Shown here in pieces: positions 46,683 through 59,362 of a stretch of 64,000 nucleotides of DNA. Every line of letters begins with the position of its first letter. The stretch's first letter is position 1. A model generated the notes under the pieces. The model was not told where the DNA came from and searched no databases. It saw only the letters and a program-made list of their open reading frames with translations. A program made the translations under genes and the position numbers. Source of the DNA: Oryza sativa Japonica Group (Eukaryota > Streptophyta > Magnoliopsida > Poales > Poaceae); assembly GCF_034140825.1 (NCBI RefSeq), contig NC_089037.1, positions 36,051,001-36,115,000 of the forward strand, written 5' to 3'.

Positions 46683-47787
46683 AGGAGAAAAATCTCTCTT
46701 GTTTCCGTCAAGAGCGACTAGTGCACGGTATAACATTTTAGAACGGTATAGACTATGGATATACCCACGTGCTTTGTCGATTGAGCTCTTGGTTGGGCCA
46801 TGTCTGCGCACTGGGTCGGAGCAACGTTCCTACATTATGTAGCCTAGCCAAGGAGAATCGTCAGAGTATTATAGGGATTAACTCAAAATTATTATAATGG
46901 CCTTAAGATATCATGTTACTTGTACGATACTTATCGATATTAATATGATGGTATTTGTACTTCCAGATATCATCAATGTCATATTAATGTGTTGTTATTG
47001 AGTTTCATGGGTGAATCACCAGTATTATAGTATATTAAGGACTAAGGAGTATCACTAGGGTATCATAAAGATATCATCAATGTCATTAAGGTGTTGTTAT
47101 TGAGTTTCGTGGAAAATCTCAAGAGTTTCAACTGAAATAGGAGAGAATAAAAACAATCCAAAGAAAAAAAAAATCCAAAATCATCTAAAGCACATCGAGC
47201 CGCTTGCCGCTTTCGCTTCGGCAAAGAGATGGAGGAATACAATACTATTGCCGGAGTGGAGAATTGTTGGTATATATATTTTCTGTTCCGAGTTCTATAT
47301 TTGTGTGCAATTTGCACCAATCTGGCCAGTTAGTAAAATATTGGCGCGCAGCACCAGTGATGTCTAAAGCATTCAAGGACAGACAGAAACACAAAAGTAT
47401 AATTAGAAACCATTACATCGAACACAAGTACACAACCATAGTAATATAGCCAATACTTAGGCAAATATACATACATAGCTAATGTTCCGCAGTCACAGAA
47501 CGGCCGAGGCGGCCAAACCGATACAATTCTCACTCACTAATATCAACATATCACTAGAACACACGGCATCTGAAATCACTAAAGCAGGATATATCTCAAA
47601 CAAACGAGCTTGGATCTACCTTTTCTTCATCCAGTAGTACTAGCATATATGCAAAAAAACGCTCTCAGAAACTTGAAAATATACTGACGACGAAAGTACC
47701 GACACACGCCCAACCATGCAAAGCTCACAAGACTGACAGTACAGACAACAGAGAGGCACACCGAAAATACTCAGAGCAAGGCTCGGA
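46683..47787. other. Intergenic and actin 3'-UTR side
   Basis: A diverged direct repeat containing GATATCATCAATGTCAT and GTGTTGTTATTGAGTTTC lies at about 46967-47012 and 47070-47112. Sequence from roughly 47340 to 47787 is probably the actin 3' UTR on the minus strand. Confidence 0.4.
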
Positions 47788-49512
<1,725 letters not shown>

Positions 49513-49516
49513 TAAT

Positions 49517-51004
49517 CTGAACAAGGAAATCATAAGCCATCTCCATCATTTACTTGTTACAGAATAAATTTTTACCATATTTCTTGCTAGACTAGTTGCA
49601 GGCCAGAACTATGATTGATGAGCACAAAAACAAAGAACAGCTTACAATGTTTTACATAAATTCAGCTATCCAATAAAAACTAAGACAGTTTTATCATAAG
49701 CAAATATATGAAAGTCACTGTTGTATTTAGGCATTTAGCACAACTCAGCTCTACTCCTCTAGTCTAGCTTTAGTCATAGTATGTATTTTCATTACAAAAT
49801 GACTAATAACAGGTTTGAAGATGAAAGCATATAACACTTAAATGGTATTAATGGTCCCTTTATACTCAAGAAACTAAAGAGAAAATAAGCTGTCCTGTCA
49901 GGCAGGGACATGCTTACCCATGTGCAACTGTGCCAGTGTGCCTACCAAAGTTGAATAAAACCACAACAGTACTAGATCACAATTATTGCAGTTTCTGAAC
50001 ATCCAGCCTAGTAGTTAGATATCAAGATCTGTCCAGCAAACATACAAATGTGGAGGTTTAAAGTTGAAGTGCCAGCAAGTAGTGGCATTCACGTTCTAGT
50101 TCCTAGTGGCAACACGAAATCCTGAACATGACATTTTGTATGTACAAACTTAGTAGTTAGGAAGTAATATGCAATATATAGGTTGTGCTATAACTGACAA
50201 GATATTGTGACTAACAAATAGCACATAGATTCTTGCAGTAACGAAAAAAGAAAAGCTCTGCAGTAAAACACAAACCATCCTGCCCGATGCAAACCAGCAC
50301 ACCATAAAAATAAACATTTACTACTACAGACTCTATGCAGAACGGAAAAGTCCCATTTACGTTTTTTTTTTCATTTTCATAACATGTACAGAAGAAGAAG
50401 ACACACTTGAACTAACATTCATGATCATGAATGTTCCAATGGATTGATTCGGCTGCGATTTGTTTTAAATCTGTACTAAATCCTAGTTAGATCTTTTCCT
50501 CCAAACAGATGATCCAAATCCAATTCTGTTTCTATGGACGCAATGATCCAAACGGATACCCTTGCAAGTTGGAACGAAGGGACCTCCCCAGTTTCCTTCC
50601 ACATATTGCATGGCCGATCCCCCGATCCAACCAACATAAGCAAAGCTGAAGAAGAGAAGTTTAACTGAAAATAGCTTAAAAAACCGCAAATTCGTATTGG
50701 TAGTGTTCACAACCAGTGTCTCATCCCCGATCTGAGGTTCAGTAGATCAACCAAAAAAGCTAAGAACACTGACGAAATGGCAGATCCGCACAAAGACGAT
50801 ATCGCAGGGGCGGATCTAATGGGACATGGGGGTTTCAGTTCAACCCAAAAACTTTTTTGGCGAACAAAAAAACTGCTATTAGTTAGATTAAGCAAAATTA
50901 AGAGAAAAACTTTCCATGTCTAGAAGAGAAACAAGGGGCTAACGCAAAATTGGAGAAGATGCGTGGGTAGAGAGAGAGAATGAGGAAGAGGATGGGATGC
51001 TCAC
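49517..51004 (-). other. 5'-UTR intron of actin
   Basis: On the minus strand the donor CATCCCG/GTGAGC lies at 51004 and the acceptor CCTTGTTCAG at 49517, four bases before the ATG. A long 5'-UTR intron is conserved in plant actin genes and supports strong expression. It contains a hAT-like end at 50805. Confidence 0.7.
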
Positions 51005-51190
51005 CGGGATGCGACGCGGCGGAAGCAGAAGGGCGGATGAACGGCGGCGCTCGCGCTCGCGCTCCTCCTGCTCTGCTCGCGGGATGGATGGGGATCGGCG
51101 GCGGCGGCGGAGTCGGCGGGCGAAGTCAGGAGGAGTCGACGCCGAGGAGAGGGGGGAATATATCCTCGACACCGCACGATTTCCCCCGCT
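50805..51190 (-). repeat. Block shared with 58.53-58.80 kb; covers actin 5'UTR exon and promoter; hAT-like left end
   Basis: It begins CAGGGGCGGATCTA at 50805, like a rice hAT terminus, and runs through CATGGGGG, CTGCTATTAGT, AAAATTAAGAGAAAAAC, GTGGGTAG and GGCGGGCGAAGTCA to CACGATTTCCCCCG. The same ordered landmarks occur in the RRM gene's 5'UTR intron, with about 100 bases missing there. A matching right-hand TIR was not found, so it is either a damaged hAT element or a duplicated promoter segment. A possible TATA element (GATATATTCC on the minus strand) lies near 51160. Confidence 0.6.
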
Positions 51191-51611
51191 CACTCGCCCT
51201 TTGTGTTACAAAGACAATGAGACGTGGGTCAAAGATGGTATATTTTAAATTTTATAAAATATGGTATGGTTATAATTTTTTCTAAAAAGAAAATAGGACT
51301 ATCTTAGTAGTAGTAATTATGTTGTGAAACTTTCAAATATATATAGTAGTATATTTATATAATTCTACCATAATCATATTAACATGTAATATAACTTGAT
51401 ATAAGTATTAATAAATTAGATAGACTTTACAATAAGTTACAATTATTGTAACAAATCATAACTCATTGCACAAATCTTGACGCAACATTATAAGGTCGAA
51501 AATTGAAAAGCTAGAGAAGAAAAAGAAAACCACCACAAGTTTCCTAGCAAACTCGTAGAAAATACTAATATTTATATGTTTGAGAATTAACATTGTGCTA
51601 GACCCATACAA
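51191..51611. other. A+T-rich sequence upstream of actin
   Basis: No gene or bounded repeat recognised. Confidence 0.45.
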
Positions 51612-51718
51612 TTAAAAATGGCTTCATTATAGTATTTTCCACGTTCATATATAGATTCATTAACATAAATATGAATGTGGGAAATGCTAAAATGACTTAC
51701 ATTATGAAATGGAGGGAG
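51612..51718. mobile_element. Small Stowaway-type fold-back MITE, left arm worn
   Basis: The right end TTACATTATGAAATGGAGGG then AG is followed by TA at 51719-51720. ATATGAATGTGGGAAATGCT pairs with the inverted AGTATTTTCCACGTTCATAT on the left. The left terminus is degraded. Confidence 0.6.
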
Positions 51719-51720
51719 TA

Positions 51721-52641
51721 GATAATAAGTTGAGAATAAAACATGAGATTGTATGGTGGTGATGGAGAGATTAGAGAAGGAGCATGATTTTTGAAACAGA
51801 TTATCTGCTCCATGTTTCTTAAAAAAACTTTTTCTCGAAAAGCTTTCTTATATTGCGTTTCTTAAACAACATGTTTTAAACCATTTGTTCAGTTTACTTG
51901 TTAAACTATTTAATTTTTATAATCGGCTAGATGTATAATCTACGATAATCATTCGTTCAATAATGTGTTGACATTATTTCGAACTCTACCAATATGTTCC
52001 AGATTTGCAACAAGAAGAGCAACATTATGGTGTGCATTTTTTTTTAAAAAAAGAATATATTTAGTCTGAAGTTAAGCCATGGCTAAGGTTAGTGATTTTC
52101 CATATGATGCTTACGCGCTCTCACAACAAACAACTTTGGGGCAGAGATCAAACGAGTTTAACTATGAATATCATATCATCAACTTTTCCGAATAAAACCA
52201 AGAGACGCAGAATATGAATATAGATTCATTAAAAAAAGAGGCTTTTTTTTTCTCTCTCCACGTGGATGGAATGGAGATTGCAACTGCCAAGCCGGCCAGG
52301 CCACGTCGCCAAAGCTCAGCATTGCTTCCTAACAGCAGACCGGTGTTGCCCAGGCCATCAGCTGTCGTTGTTCAGGAAAAAAAAAAGGAACTCTCAATTC
52401 ATGTTGGTTAAATGCATCTAATGGTCCATACATATATATGAACATTAATAATTGCAAAGCCAGCCAGGAAAAAGGATAATTCAGAGAGGAGTTCATGCAA
52501 TCTAAGACCAATTCAGATCACTGTTTAGTGCTCAATCTCTCCATCTGCATCTAGCATGACACTTTAGATCTGGCATCAATCGTACCTGCTCACTACAAGT
52601 GGCAAATATGTACTACCAGCTTGATCGAGTATAATATAATA
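51721..52641. other. Intergenic, nothing recognised
   Basis: A+T-rich, with short frames only. Confidence 0.45.
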
Positions 52642-52876
52642 CTCCCTCCTCCTCTAAATGTTTGACGCCGTTGATTTTTTTAAACATGTTTGACCATTCG
52701 TCTTATTCAAAAACTTTTGTCAAATATGTAAAACTATATGTATACATAAAAGTATATTTAACAATGAATCAAATGATAGAAAAAGAATTAATAGTTACTT
52801 AAATTTTTTGAATAAGACGAACGGTCAAACATGTTTAAAAAAGTCAACGGCGTCAAAGATTTAGGGATGGAGGGAG
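52642..52876. mobile_element. Stowaway MITE (235 bp) with long TIRs
   Basis: TA at 52640-52641 and 52877-52878. Ends CTCCCTCCTCCTCTAAATGT and TTTAGGGATGGAGGGAG. TTTAAACATGTTTGACC pairs with GGTCAAACATGTTTAAA over a long arm. Confidence 0.88.
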
Positions 52877-53464
52877 TAGTAGATACCAGGCTTAGTTCTT
52901 GCTCTCTTGTATGACTAACCAGAAATTTGTTGCTTTCAAGAAGTGGTAACAATTACTACTAAGTAATTAATAAGTCATAATCAAAGCCTGTATGATTGGA
53001 TTGAGGCAGAAAACAAAATTCAGAGGTATCCGCAAATGGCACACTCTCTGCACCCTAATACAAGTCTGCAGCAAGCCAGAAACTACTGCTATCTAATAGA
53101 AAAAGAAACATGTTTACTTAGAACTTAGCAGAATAATATGACAAGCAATGACGAAACTGTAGGATACTTCAAGTCTGCAGTAAAGTTCTTCAGAAACAAG
53201 ACAAAGCGCAAACCGAGAAGATTTCAATGAAACCTGAATTATCCTTTGGCAAGGCACCAAATGGTTACCTCGGATGTAACGACGACAAAACAAGGGAATC
53301 AGAGCACAAAGATAACGATGCTTCCGATGAATCATAGATATTATACAATTAACAACAACAAATCTTGAACTAGGCATAGCACGGCCGTATATAAACACCT
53401 GACATGCATGGTTATGATGAGTTGTGCAGTTATCTGAACTTTCTGAAGACAGTTTGCCTCTGCC

Positions 53465-55777
53465 ATGGCTGTGTTTGGAGCTGCCGTTCTTGTAGCTTTG
53501 GCAGTGACTTGTGGCCTCATCTGGTCGAGGTCAAGAAGGCTATCAAAGGAGATGAGAGACATCCCCGGAACAATGGGCTGGCCTGTCGTCGGCGAGACCT
53601 TCTCCTTCATCTCCGGCTTCTCGAGCCCTGCTGGCATTCTGAGCTTCATGCGTGACAGACAGAAGAGGTTTTCTTGATTTCTTCAGACAATCAGTGTGCA
53701 GTCATGACGATAGCAACATCAACACGATCAGAAGCTGAAATCCTGAAATACTTGGTGTGATGTTTTTTGATTGATCTTGTCAGGTTCGGCAAGGTGTTCA
53801 AGACGTATGTTCTTGGGAGGATGACGGTGTTCATGACGGGGAGGGAGGCGGCCAAGATCCTGCTGTCCGGGAAGGACGGCGTGGTGAGCCTGAACCTGTT
53901 CTACACCGGCAAGCAGGTGCTCGGGCCGACCAGCCTCCTCACCACCAACGGCGACGAGCACAAGAAGCTGCGCCGCCTCATCGGCGAGCCGCTCTCCATT
54001 GACGCGCTCAAGAAGCACTTCGACTTCATCAACGACCTCGCCGTCCAGACGCTCGACACCTGGCTCGACAGGAGAGTGCTTGTGCTCGAGGAGGCCTCAT
54101 CTGTAATTATTAAGCTCGTAATCAAATCTCAGTTTCTTGAAAATATTGTTTCTGAAACTGAATTTTTGGTTTTTCTTGATTTTGTCAGTTCACGCTCAAG
54201 GTGATCGCCAACATGCTGATAAGCTTGGAGCCAGAGGGAGAGGAGCAGGAGAAGTTTCGCGCCAATTTCAAGATCATATCGTCTTCGTTCGCGTCGCTGC
54301 CTCTCAAGATCCCAGGAACTGCATTTCACCGTGGCCTCAAGGTACCAATCGATTCCTCAAATAATCAAAAACACCTGCATGATCAGTGACCAAGAGATGG
54401 ATGATCTCTGAAATCAAAATTGTTTGATCGGTCGAGAAGGCCAGGAACCGGATGTACGCGATGCTGGACTCGGTGATCGCCAGGAGGAGGGACGGCGGCG
54501 AGGTCCGCAACGACTTCCTCCAGACGCTGCTGCGGAAGCACGCCAAGGACGGCACCGCCGCCGACGAGGACGACGGCGGCGGCGGCGGCGATCGAGACGC
54601 GGACAAGCTGACGGACGCGCAGCTCAAGGACAACATCCTGACGCTGCTCGTCGCCGGCCACGACACGACGACGGCGGGGCTGACGTGGCTCATCAAGTTC
54701 CTCGGCGAGAACCCGGAGGCCCTGCAGAAACTCAGAGTAAGCACCGCCGTTTCCATCGATTCGATTGGGTTCGTTGTTGCAAACTTGAGGTTTGTCAGTG
54801 CCAATTGCTGTACATACCTGTGTTCTTGGATTGCGCTCCTCGTAAAGTTAGAGGGATGTGGGTCACTGACGTGCGGACCCAATCTTTGTGGGTCCCACAT
54901 GTCAGTGATAATGTCCCTCCGACTTTACGTCAGAGGAGACTCATCCATGTTCTTGTGCAGGAAGAGCACATGGAGATCAAGGAGAGGCTGGATGGATCAT
55001 CACATCTCAGATGGTCAGATGTGAACAGCATGCCTTACACCAACAAGGCAAGATTAATCACCATCAATTGATTCTTTTCAGGTGACACTTCATCTCTGAA
55101 GATTAATAACTAATACATTGTTGCAGGTGATGAACGAGACACTGAGGAGAGCGACCATCCTGCCATGGTTCTCACGAAAAGCCGCTCAGGACTTCAGCAT
55201 TGATGGTAGGTAACACATTTGTGTTTCCAATTCATGTGATATTTAAACCGAATTCATGTGAAATCTTAAGTGAAGCACCACTTTGAAATTTCAATTGTGT
55301 TGGCGTGGCTGGCAGGGTACGAGATCAAGAAGGGGACGTCGGTGAACCTGGACGTGGTGTCCATCCACCATGACCCGTCCGTCTTCGCCGACCCCTACAA
55401 GTTCGATCCAAACAGATTCGATGTAAGTTTGGCAAAAGCAGGGAGTTGAACCATTGTTTGCTGTTGATGATGCATGTTTGTGTATGCAGGGGACGTTGAA
55501 GCCGTACAGCTTCCTGGGATTCGGCAGCGGGCCGCGGATGTGCCCCGGGATGAGCCTGGCGCGCCTCGAGATCTGCGTCTTCATCCACCACCTCGTCTGC
55601 AGATACAGGTAAATCTATCTGCTCACTTCACCATGGATTGATCTCGCAAGCTTAAGCTAAGCTCGCTCAATCGAATGGTTTTTCAGCTGGACGCCGCTGG
55701 AAGACGACGACTCGGTGCAGCCGACGCTAGTGCGAATGCTCAGGAACAAGTACCCCATCGTCGCCGCTGCCATCTGA
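53465..55777 (+). CDS. Cytochrome P450, CYP85 clan (CYP733A/CYP722-like), 484 aa
   Basis: Nine exons keep frame: 53465-53667, 53784-54102, 54189-54341, 54440-54736, 54961-55047, 55127-55205, 55316-55422, 55490-55608, 55687-55777. An N-terminal membrane anchor (residues 3-20) is followed by [15 protein letters not shown]. The I-helix AGHDTTTAG lies near 295, the K-helix ETLR is E357-R360, and the haem loop [10 protein letters not shown] has Cys433. The layout matches microsomal CYP85-clan enzymes, which oxidise steroids, gibberellins, ABA or other terpenoid hormones; the substrate here is unknown. The subfamily is a guess from memory. Intron 5 uses a GC donor (AAG/GCAAGA), and intron 3 ends in tandem acceptors GAGAAG, allowing one optional lysine. 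Confidence 0.92.
54836..54945. repeat. Inverted repeat (short MITE-like) in P450 intron 4
   Basis: GTAAAGTTAGAGGGATGTGG at about 54842 pairs with the inverse of CCCTCCGACTTTAC ending near 54929. TCACTGACGTG also pairs with CATGTCAGTGA. Arms of about 35 bp with a short loop. Confidence 0.65.
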
Positions 55778-57163
55778 CAACGGCAACTCGACCTGACATT
55801 CAGTTTCATCGACGACGAGAGATGAAACGGAAGGGACACTCGAGAGTAGATAGTGCTAGGCTATTCCATGGTTTTACTCTACTATATAAAAAAAATTACA
55901 CAAACAACACGACACGAATCATCTTTGCATAAAGCCCATGCATCAAATCGGCTTGCTTAATCTTGGATAAGCAATACCCATGAATTGAATACCACTGCAA
56001 AATTGCACTCTTGCAGTATATACTGCATGAGTTAAGGTACATCCTATGTTACAAATGTACAGCCGTGAGTTCAATACGTAATCAAAATTCATCAGAGTTA
56101 AAAAAAAATGTTTCTGTAGTTCTGTTGCCGATATATACTATTTTGTTGCTATAAACTAAGTACTCCAGCAGGCAGCCAAGAAATAAAGCAGCAGGAGCTA
56201 CTCCGTGGCAAAGTGACGAGGAACAGCTACTTCAGTGGCAAATGTGACAAAGAACAGCAACCACGTAGCATCGCTCAGATATTCAGGTCGCTTAAACATG
56301 ATCACAGCAGGGCAGTAACAAGGAATGGCACAATCCAAGAAGCAACACAACAGCAGCAACTCCGGAAGGGCCAGGGTCAATGGAACAATAACCAGGTAGC
56401 AAAGCCAATCAGAGTAACAAAGAAACACTATGCAAGGCAGCAGTGGCCTTCCCACGCTAAACCGCACATGATAGATTGATGCCAACGAACAAGCCGGTCA
56501 TAAGACTAGAACAAATCGCTGTTAAGACAGTAGTAACCAATCCAGAACAAGAGAACAAAGAACTCAAACAAACCTGCCAAAACAAAACAAACATTTGAGA
56601 ATGATGGGTTTACACAATCTTGAAGATAAAGAGTTAAAGATTACCAGTTCATTTCCCCTATGAATGGTTCATCACCTGCCTTGAGATGAGTTGATTAAGG
56701 ACCAAGATTTTTCTTATGGCATTTTCAAGCAAGGTTCAGTAGAATGCTTCCTCTCCCAAGAGAACAGAAACAAAACAATTTACCGGTCCAATCCCACATA
56801 TCCCGTTTCCAAAGGTGCTATGCCGCATGAGCACAACCAACGTAACAGAGCATCAACAAGTAATGTGACAAAAACCACCTCTCAAGTCTCAACCAAGAAA
56901 AGAATCACCCAACAGCATATCAAGCAAATATGTAGGACCAAGCGCCAAGCACTATGAACAAGTCATATGCCTGGCAACAAGCAGGAAACAATAATAAGAA
57001 TGTCAGTAATACAGTCGATAATAAAGTAGATGCTTTCTCATGGTACACCATAGTTCTCAAACTACATGAACACAAAGTTCCAGACACAAGGAAACACAGC
57101 TCACAATAGTAGATAGACTTCCATACCTGGATGGAACATACTTCTTAGAGATTTGATAGGCCA
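55778..57163. other. P450 3' side and 3'-UTR region of the RRM gene
   Basis: No coding frame is supported. On the minus strand a donor-like CATCCAG/GTATGG at about 57126, just after the RRM gene stop, suggests a spliced 3' UTR that may extend to about 56.2-56.6 kb. Inference from motif only. Confidence 0.35.
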
Positions 57164-58318
57164 TCAATAGGGACCAGACCGGTCACGACTGTAACGGTCA
57201 CCCCCACCTCCACCGTAGCCACCACCATCTCGACTACGACCAGAATAACGGTCACCACCACGGTCAGATCCATAACGGCCGCCACCGCCACCACCACCAC
57301 CGTACCTATCATCTCGGCCACCATATCTATCACCTCTACCACCACCATCTCCAGATGGGCACTCTCTAGCAAAGTGGCCAGGTTTTCCACACTTGTAGCA
57401 ATCCCCACCACCACCTGAGCCACGTGGTGCACGCCCACCACCACCAAAGTCACGGCCACGGTCATAACGAGATCCACGGTCACGATCATAATCACGGTCT
57501 CCATTACGGTCTCTACCAGGTCCTTGTGGCTGAGCTTTATCGACAGTGATCGCCCGCCCATCCAAATCCAATCCATTCATTCCTTCAATAGCATCTTCCA
57601 TGGCTTTCTTCTCATCAAAGGTCACAAAGCCAAAACCACGAGAACGGCCAGAATACTTGTCAAAAACCACCTGCACATTACCAGGAAATTTTACTACACA
57701 CAAATTTATGCTAAACAATCACTAAAGCATAGAGAAAAATTACAAAAAAAAGGTATACAATTTAGTTGTGAGTTACAAATACTGAATAATTCTATTGAAC
57801 TATAAGGACAACATATTACCCAATTCCTTTTCAGGTTTCAGGAGTAACACACAGTATTCGGCATCAAACAAGGAAAGATTATAGTGCCTGACCATCCTAA
57901 ATGGCTAATGCACTTGATACAACATTCAAAGATAATAAATAATCAATAAATTTCAACTATTCAGCATCAAACAAGGGAAGATGACAGTGCCTGACCATCC
58001 TAATGACTATTGCACTTCATACAACATTCAAAGATAATAATCAATAAAATTTTGACTACGGACAGGTTAGTACCCAAGACTAAGCATACCCAGACTACAG
58101 ATTCGCAACCACAGTTATATGCAAGCAATATCAAAGATTTAACACGAGCAAAAAAAGTTCCTTCACAAAATGTATAATGTAAGGATTTCGTATGATCTTG
58201 ATATCACCTTTGCTTCAGTGAGGTTGCCAAATTTGCCAAAGGCATCCTTGAGGCTTTCATCAGTTGTGGACCATGACAGATTCCCAATGAAGCAACGGTA
58301 CTCCTCCACGTCCGCCAT
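57164..58318 (-). CDS. Glycine-rich RNA-binding protein with RRM and CCHC zinc knuckle (RZ-1 type), 205 aa
   Basis: Two coding exons, 58318-58208 and 57670-57164. The RRM covers about residues 6-80, with RNP2 CFIGNL at 9-14 and RNP1 RGFGFVTF at 48-55. A retroviral-type CCHC knuckle [14 protein letters not shown] uses Cys128, Cys131, His136 and Cys141. The rest is glycine/arginine/aspartate-rich ([17 protein letters not shown]) and ends [13 protein letters not shown]-1 proteins are nuclear RNA chaperones and splicing-associated factors, often cold-induced. A 5'-UTR intron (about 59007-58322) and a TATA box at 59116-59109 complete the minus-strand gene. Confidence 0.94.
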
Positions 58319-58321
58319 CTC

Positions 58322-59007
58322 TAAGCAGATAGAAAGGCAGATGGGCAAGGGACAATTTTAGAACTCACCAACATAAAACAATTCAGATTAACGAATCAAC
58401 ATAAAACAATTCAGATAGAATCCATGGTGATTAACAAAGCATCTCGCCCATAGATCACTGCATATGTATAGTCCTACAAACTAAGCATATCAAAGAATTG
58501 CATCCTTCAACTCGTTAACATAACCTGGGGCATGGGGGAATTTTTTTTTTGGGGGAACAAATTATACACTACTGTTATTAGTGCTGAGGGTAAGGCAAAT
58601 TAAGAGAAAAAAAACTTCAGATCTAGAACCGAAGATAAGGTGCAAAGAGAAAAGGTGTGGGTAGGGAGGGATGACGTGCGTTCCCACAGGCGGCGGCGGC
58701 GGCGGAGGCGACGGGCGAAGTCACGAGGAGTTGACGCCGCACCACGATTTCACCCGATCCCTCGCCCGCAAAGGCGACAGTACGGGGGAATCGACTACGG
58801 CGCATCAAGCCAGAGGCGAAGAATCGATCAAACAAGCCAAAATCTACTCCTCCTCACGATCATCATGAGCACAACGTATTCATCGGATTCTAAAGAATTA
58901 AACTATCGGCTGCAGGAGCAGGACAGTACAGATCGAGCAAACAGGAAGGGAATTCTATCGCGGCGCAGAACACAACACAAGGGGGGGTGAAGATTTGAAG
59001 GATACCT
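58322..59007 (-). other. 5'-UTR intron of the RRM/CCHC gene
   Basis: On the minus strand the donor TCCTCGCAG/GTATCC lies near 59007 and the acceptor CTATCTGCTTAG near 58322, just before the ATG at 58318. It contains the block shared with the actin promoter region. Confidence 0.6.
58524..58800 (-). repeat. Block shared with the actin 5' region (50.8-51.2 kb)
   Basis: Landmarks in the same order and orientation: CATGGGGGAATT, CTGTTATTAGT, CAAATTAAGAGAAAAAAAAC, TCTAGAA, GTGGGTAG, GACGGGCGAAGTCACGAGGA, TTGACGCCGC, CACGATTTCACCCGATCCCT then CGCCC. Similarity by eye is high in blocks, with about 100 bases absent relative to the actin copy. It lies entirely within the RRM gene's 5'UTR intron. Confidence 0.6.
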
Positions 59008-59108
59008 GCGAGGAAGACGAAGGCGGCGGCGAATCGGATGCTCTTGCCCTCGGTTTGGTTCGGAGGTCTAGTATATAGATCGAAGGAAAGGAAGAAGAAG
59101 ACGACGAC

Positions 59109-59116
59109 TTTTTATA
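59109..59116 (-). promoter_or_regulatory. TATA box of the RRM/CCHC gene
   Basis: TATAAAAA in the context CTCCTATAAAAAGTCG on the minus strand, followed by a CT-rich leader that ends at the 59007 donor. Confidence 0.65.
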
Positions 59117-59362
59117 GGAGAGGGGGAATTTGGGGATCCTCTAATCCCTAGCAGAACCCTAAAATCCCACGTCAGCGCGAGATATTTCCATTCTAAGCAC
59201 GGCATGTGGGGCCCGTGCGCCCACGACCCCACCAGGTGGGGCCCACCCCTGCCTGCCTGTTGCAGGCAGGCCATGGTGGAGTTGGGCCGCTTGTGGGCCG
59301 AGTACAAAGCCCCTCCGTTTTATACTTTTAACTTTCTTTTCCTAATTAAAACTTTTTATGTT

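Noticed and set aside
46967-47112. Possible MITE near 47 kb
   Set aside because: Only a diverged direct repeat is seen; there are no inverted ends or target duplication.
58623-58990. Open frames in the RRM gene's 5'UTR intron
   Set aside because: GC-rich repeat block shared with the actin 5' region; translations are low-complexity and differ between the two copies.
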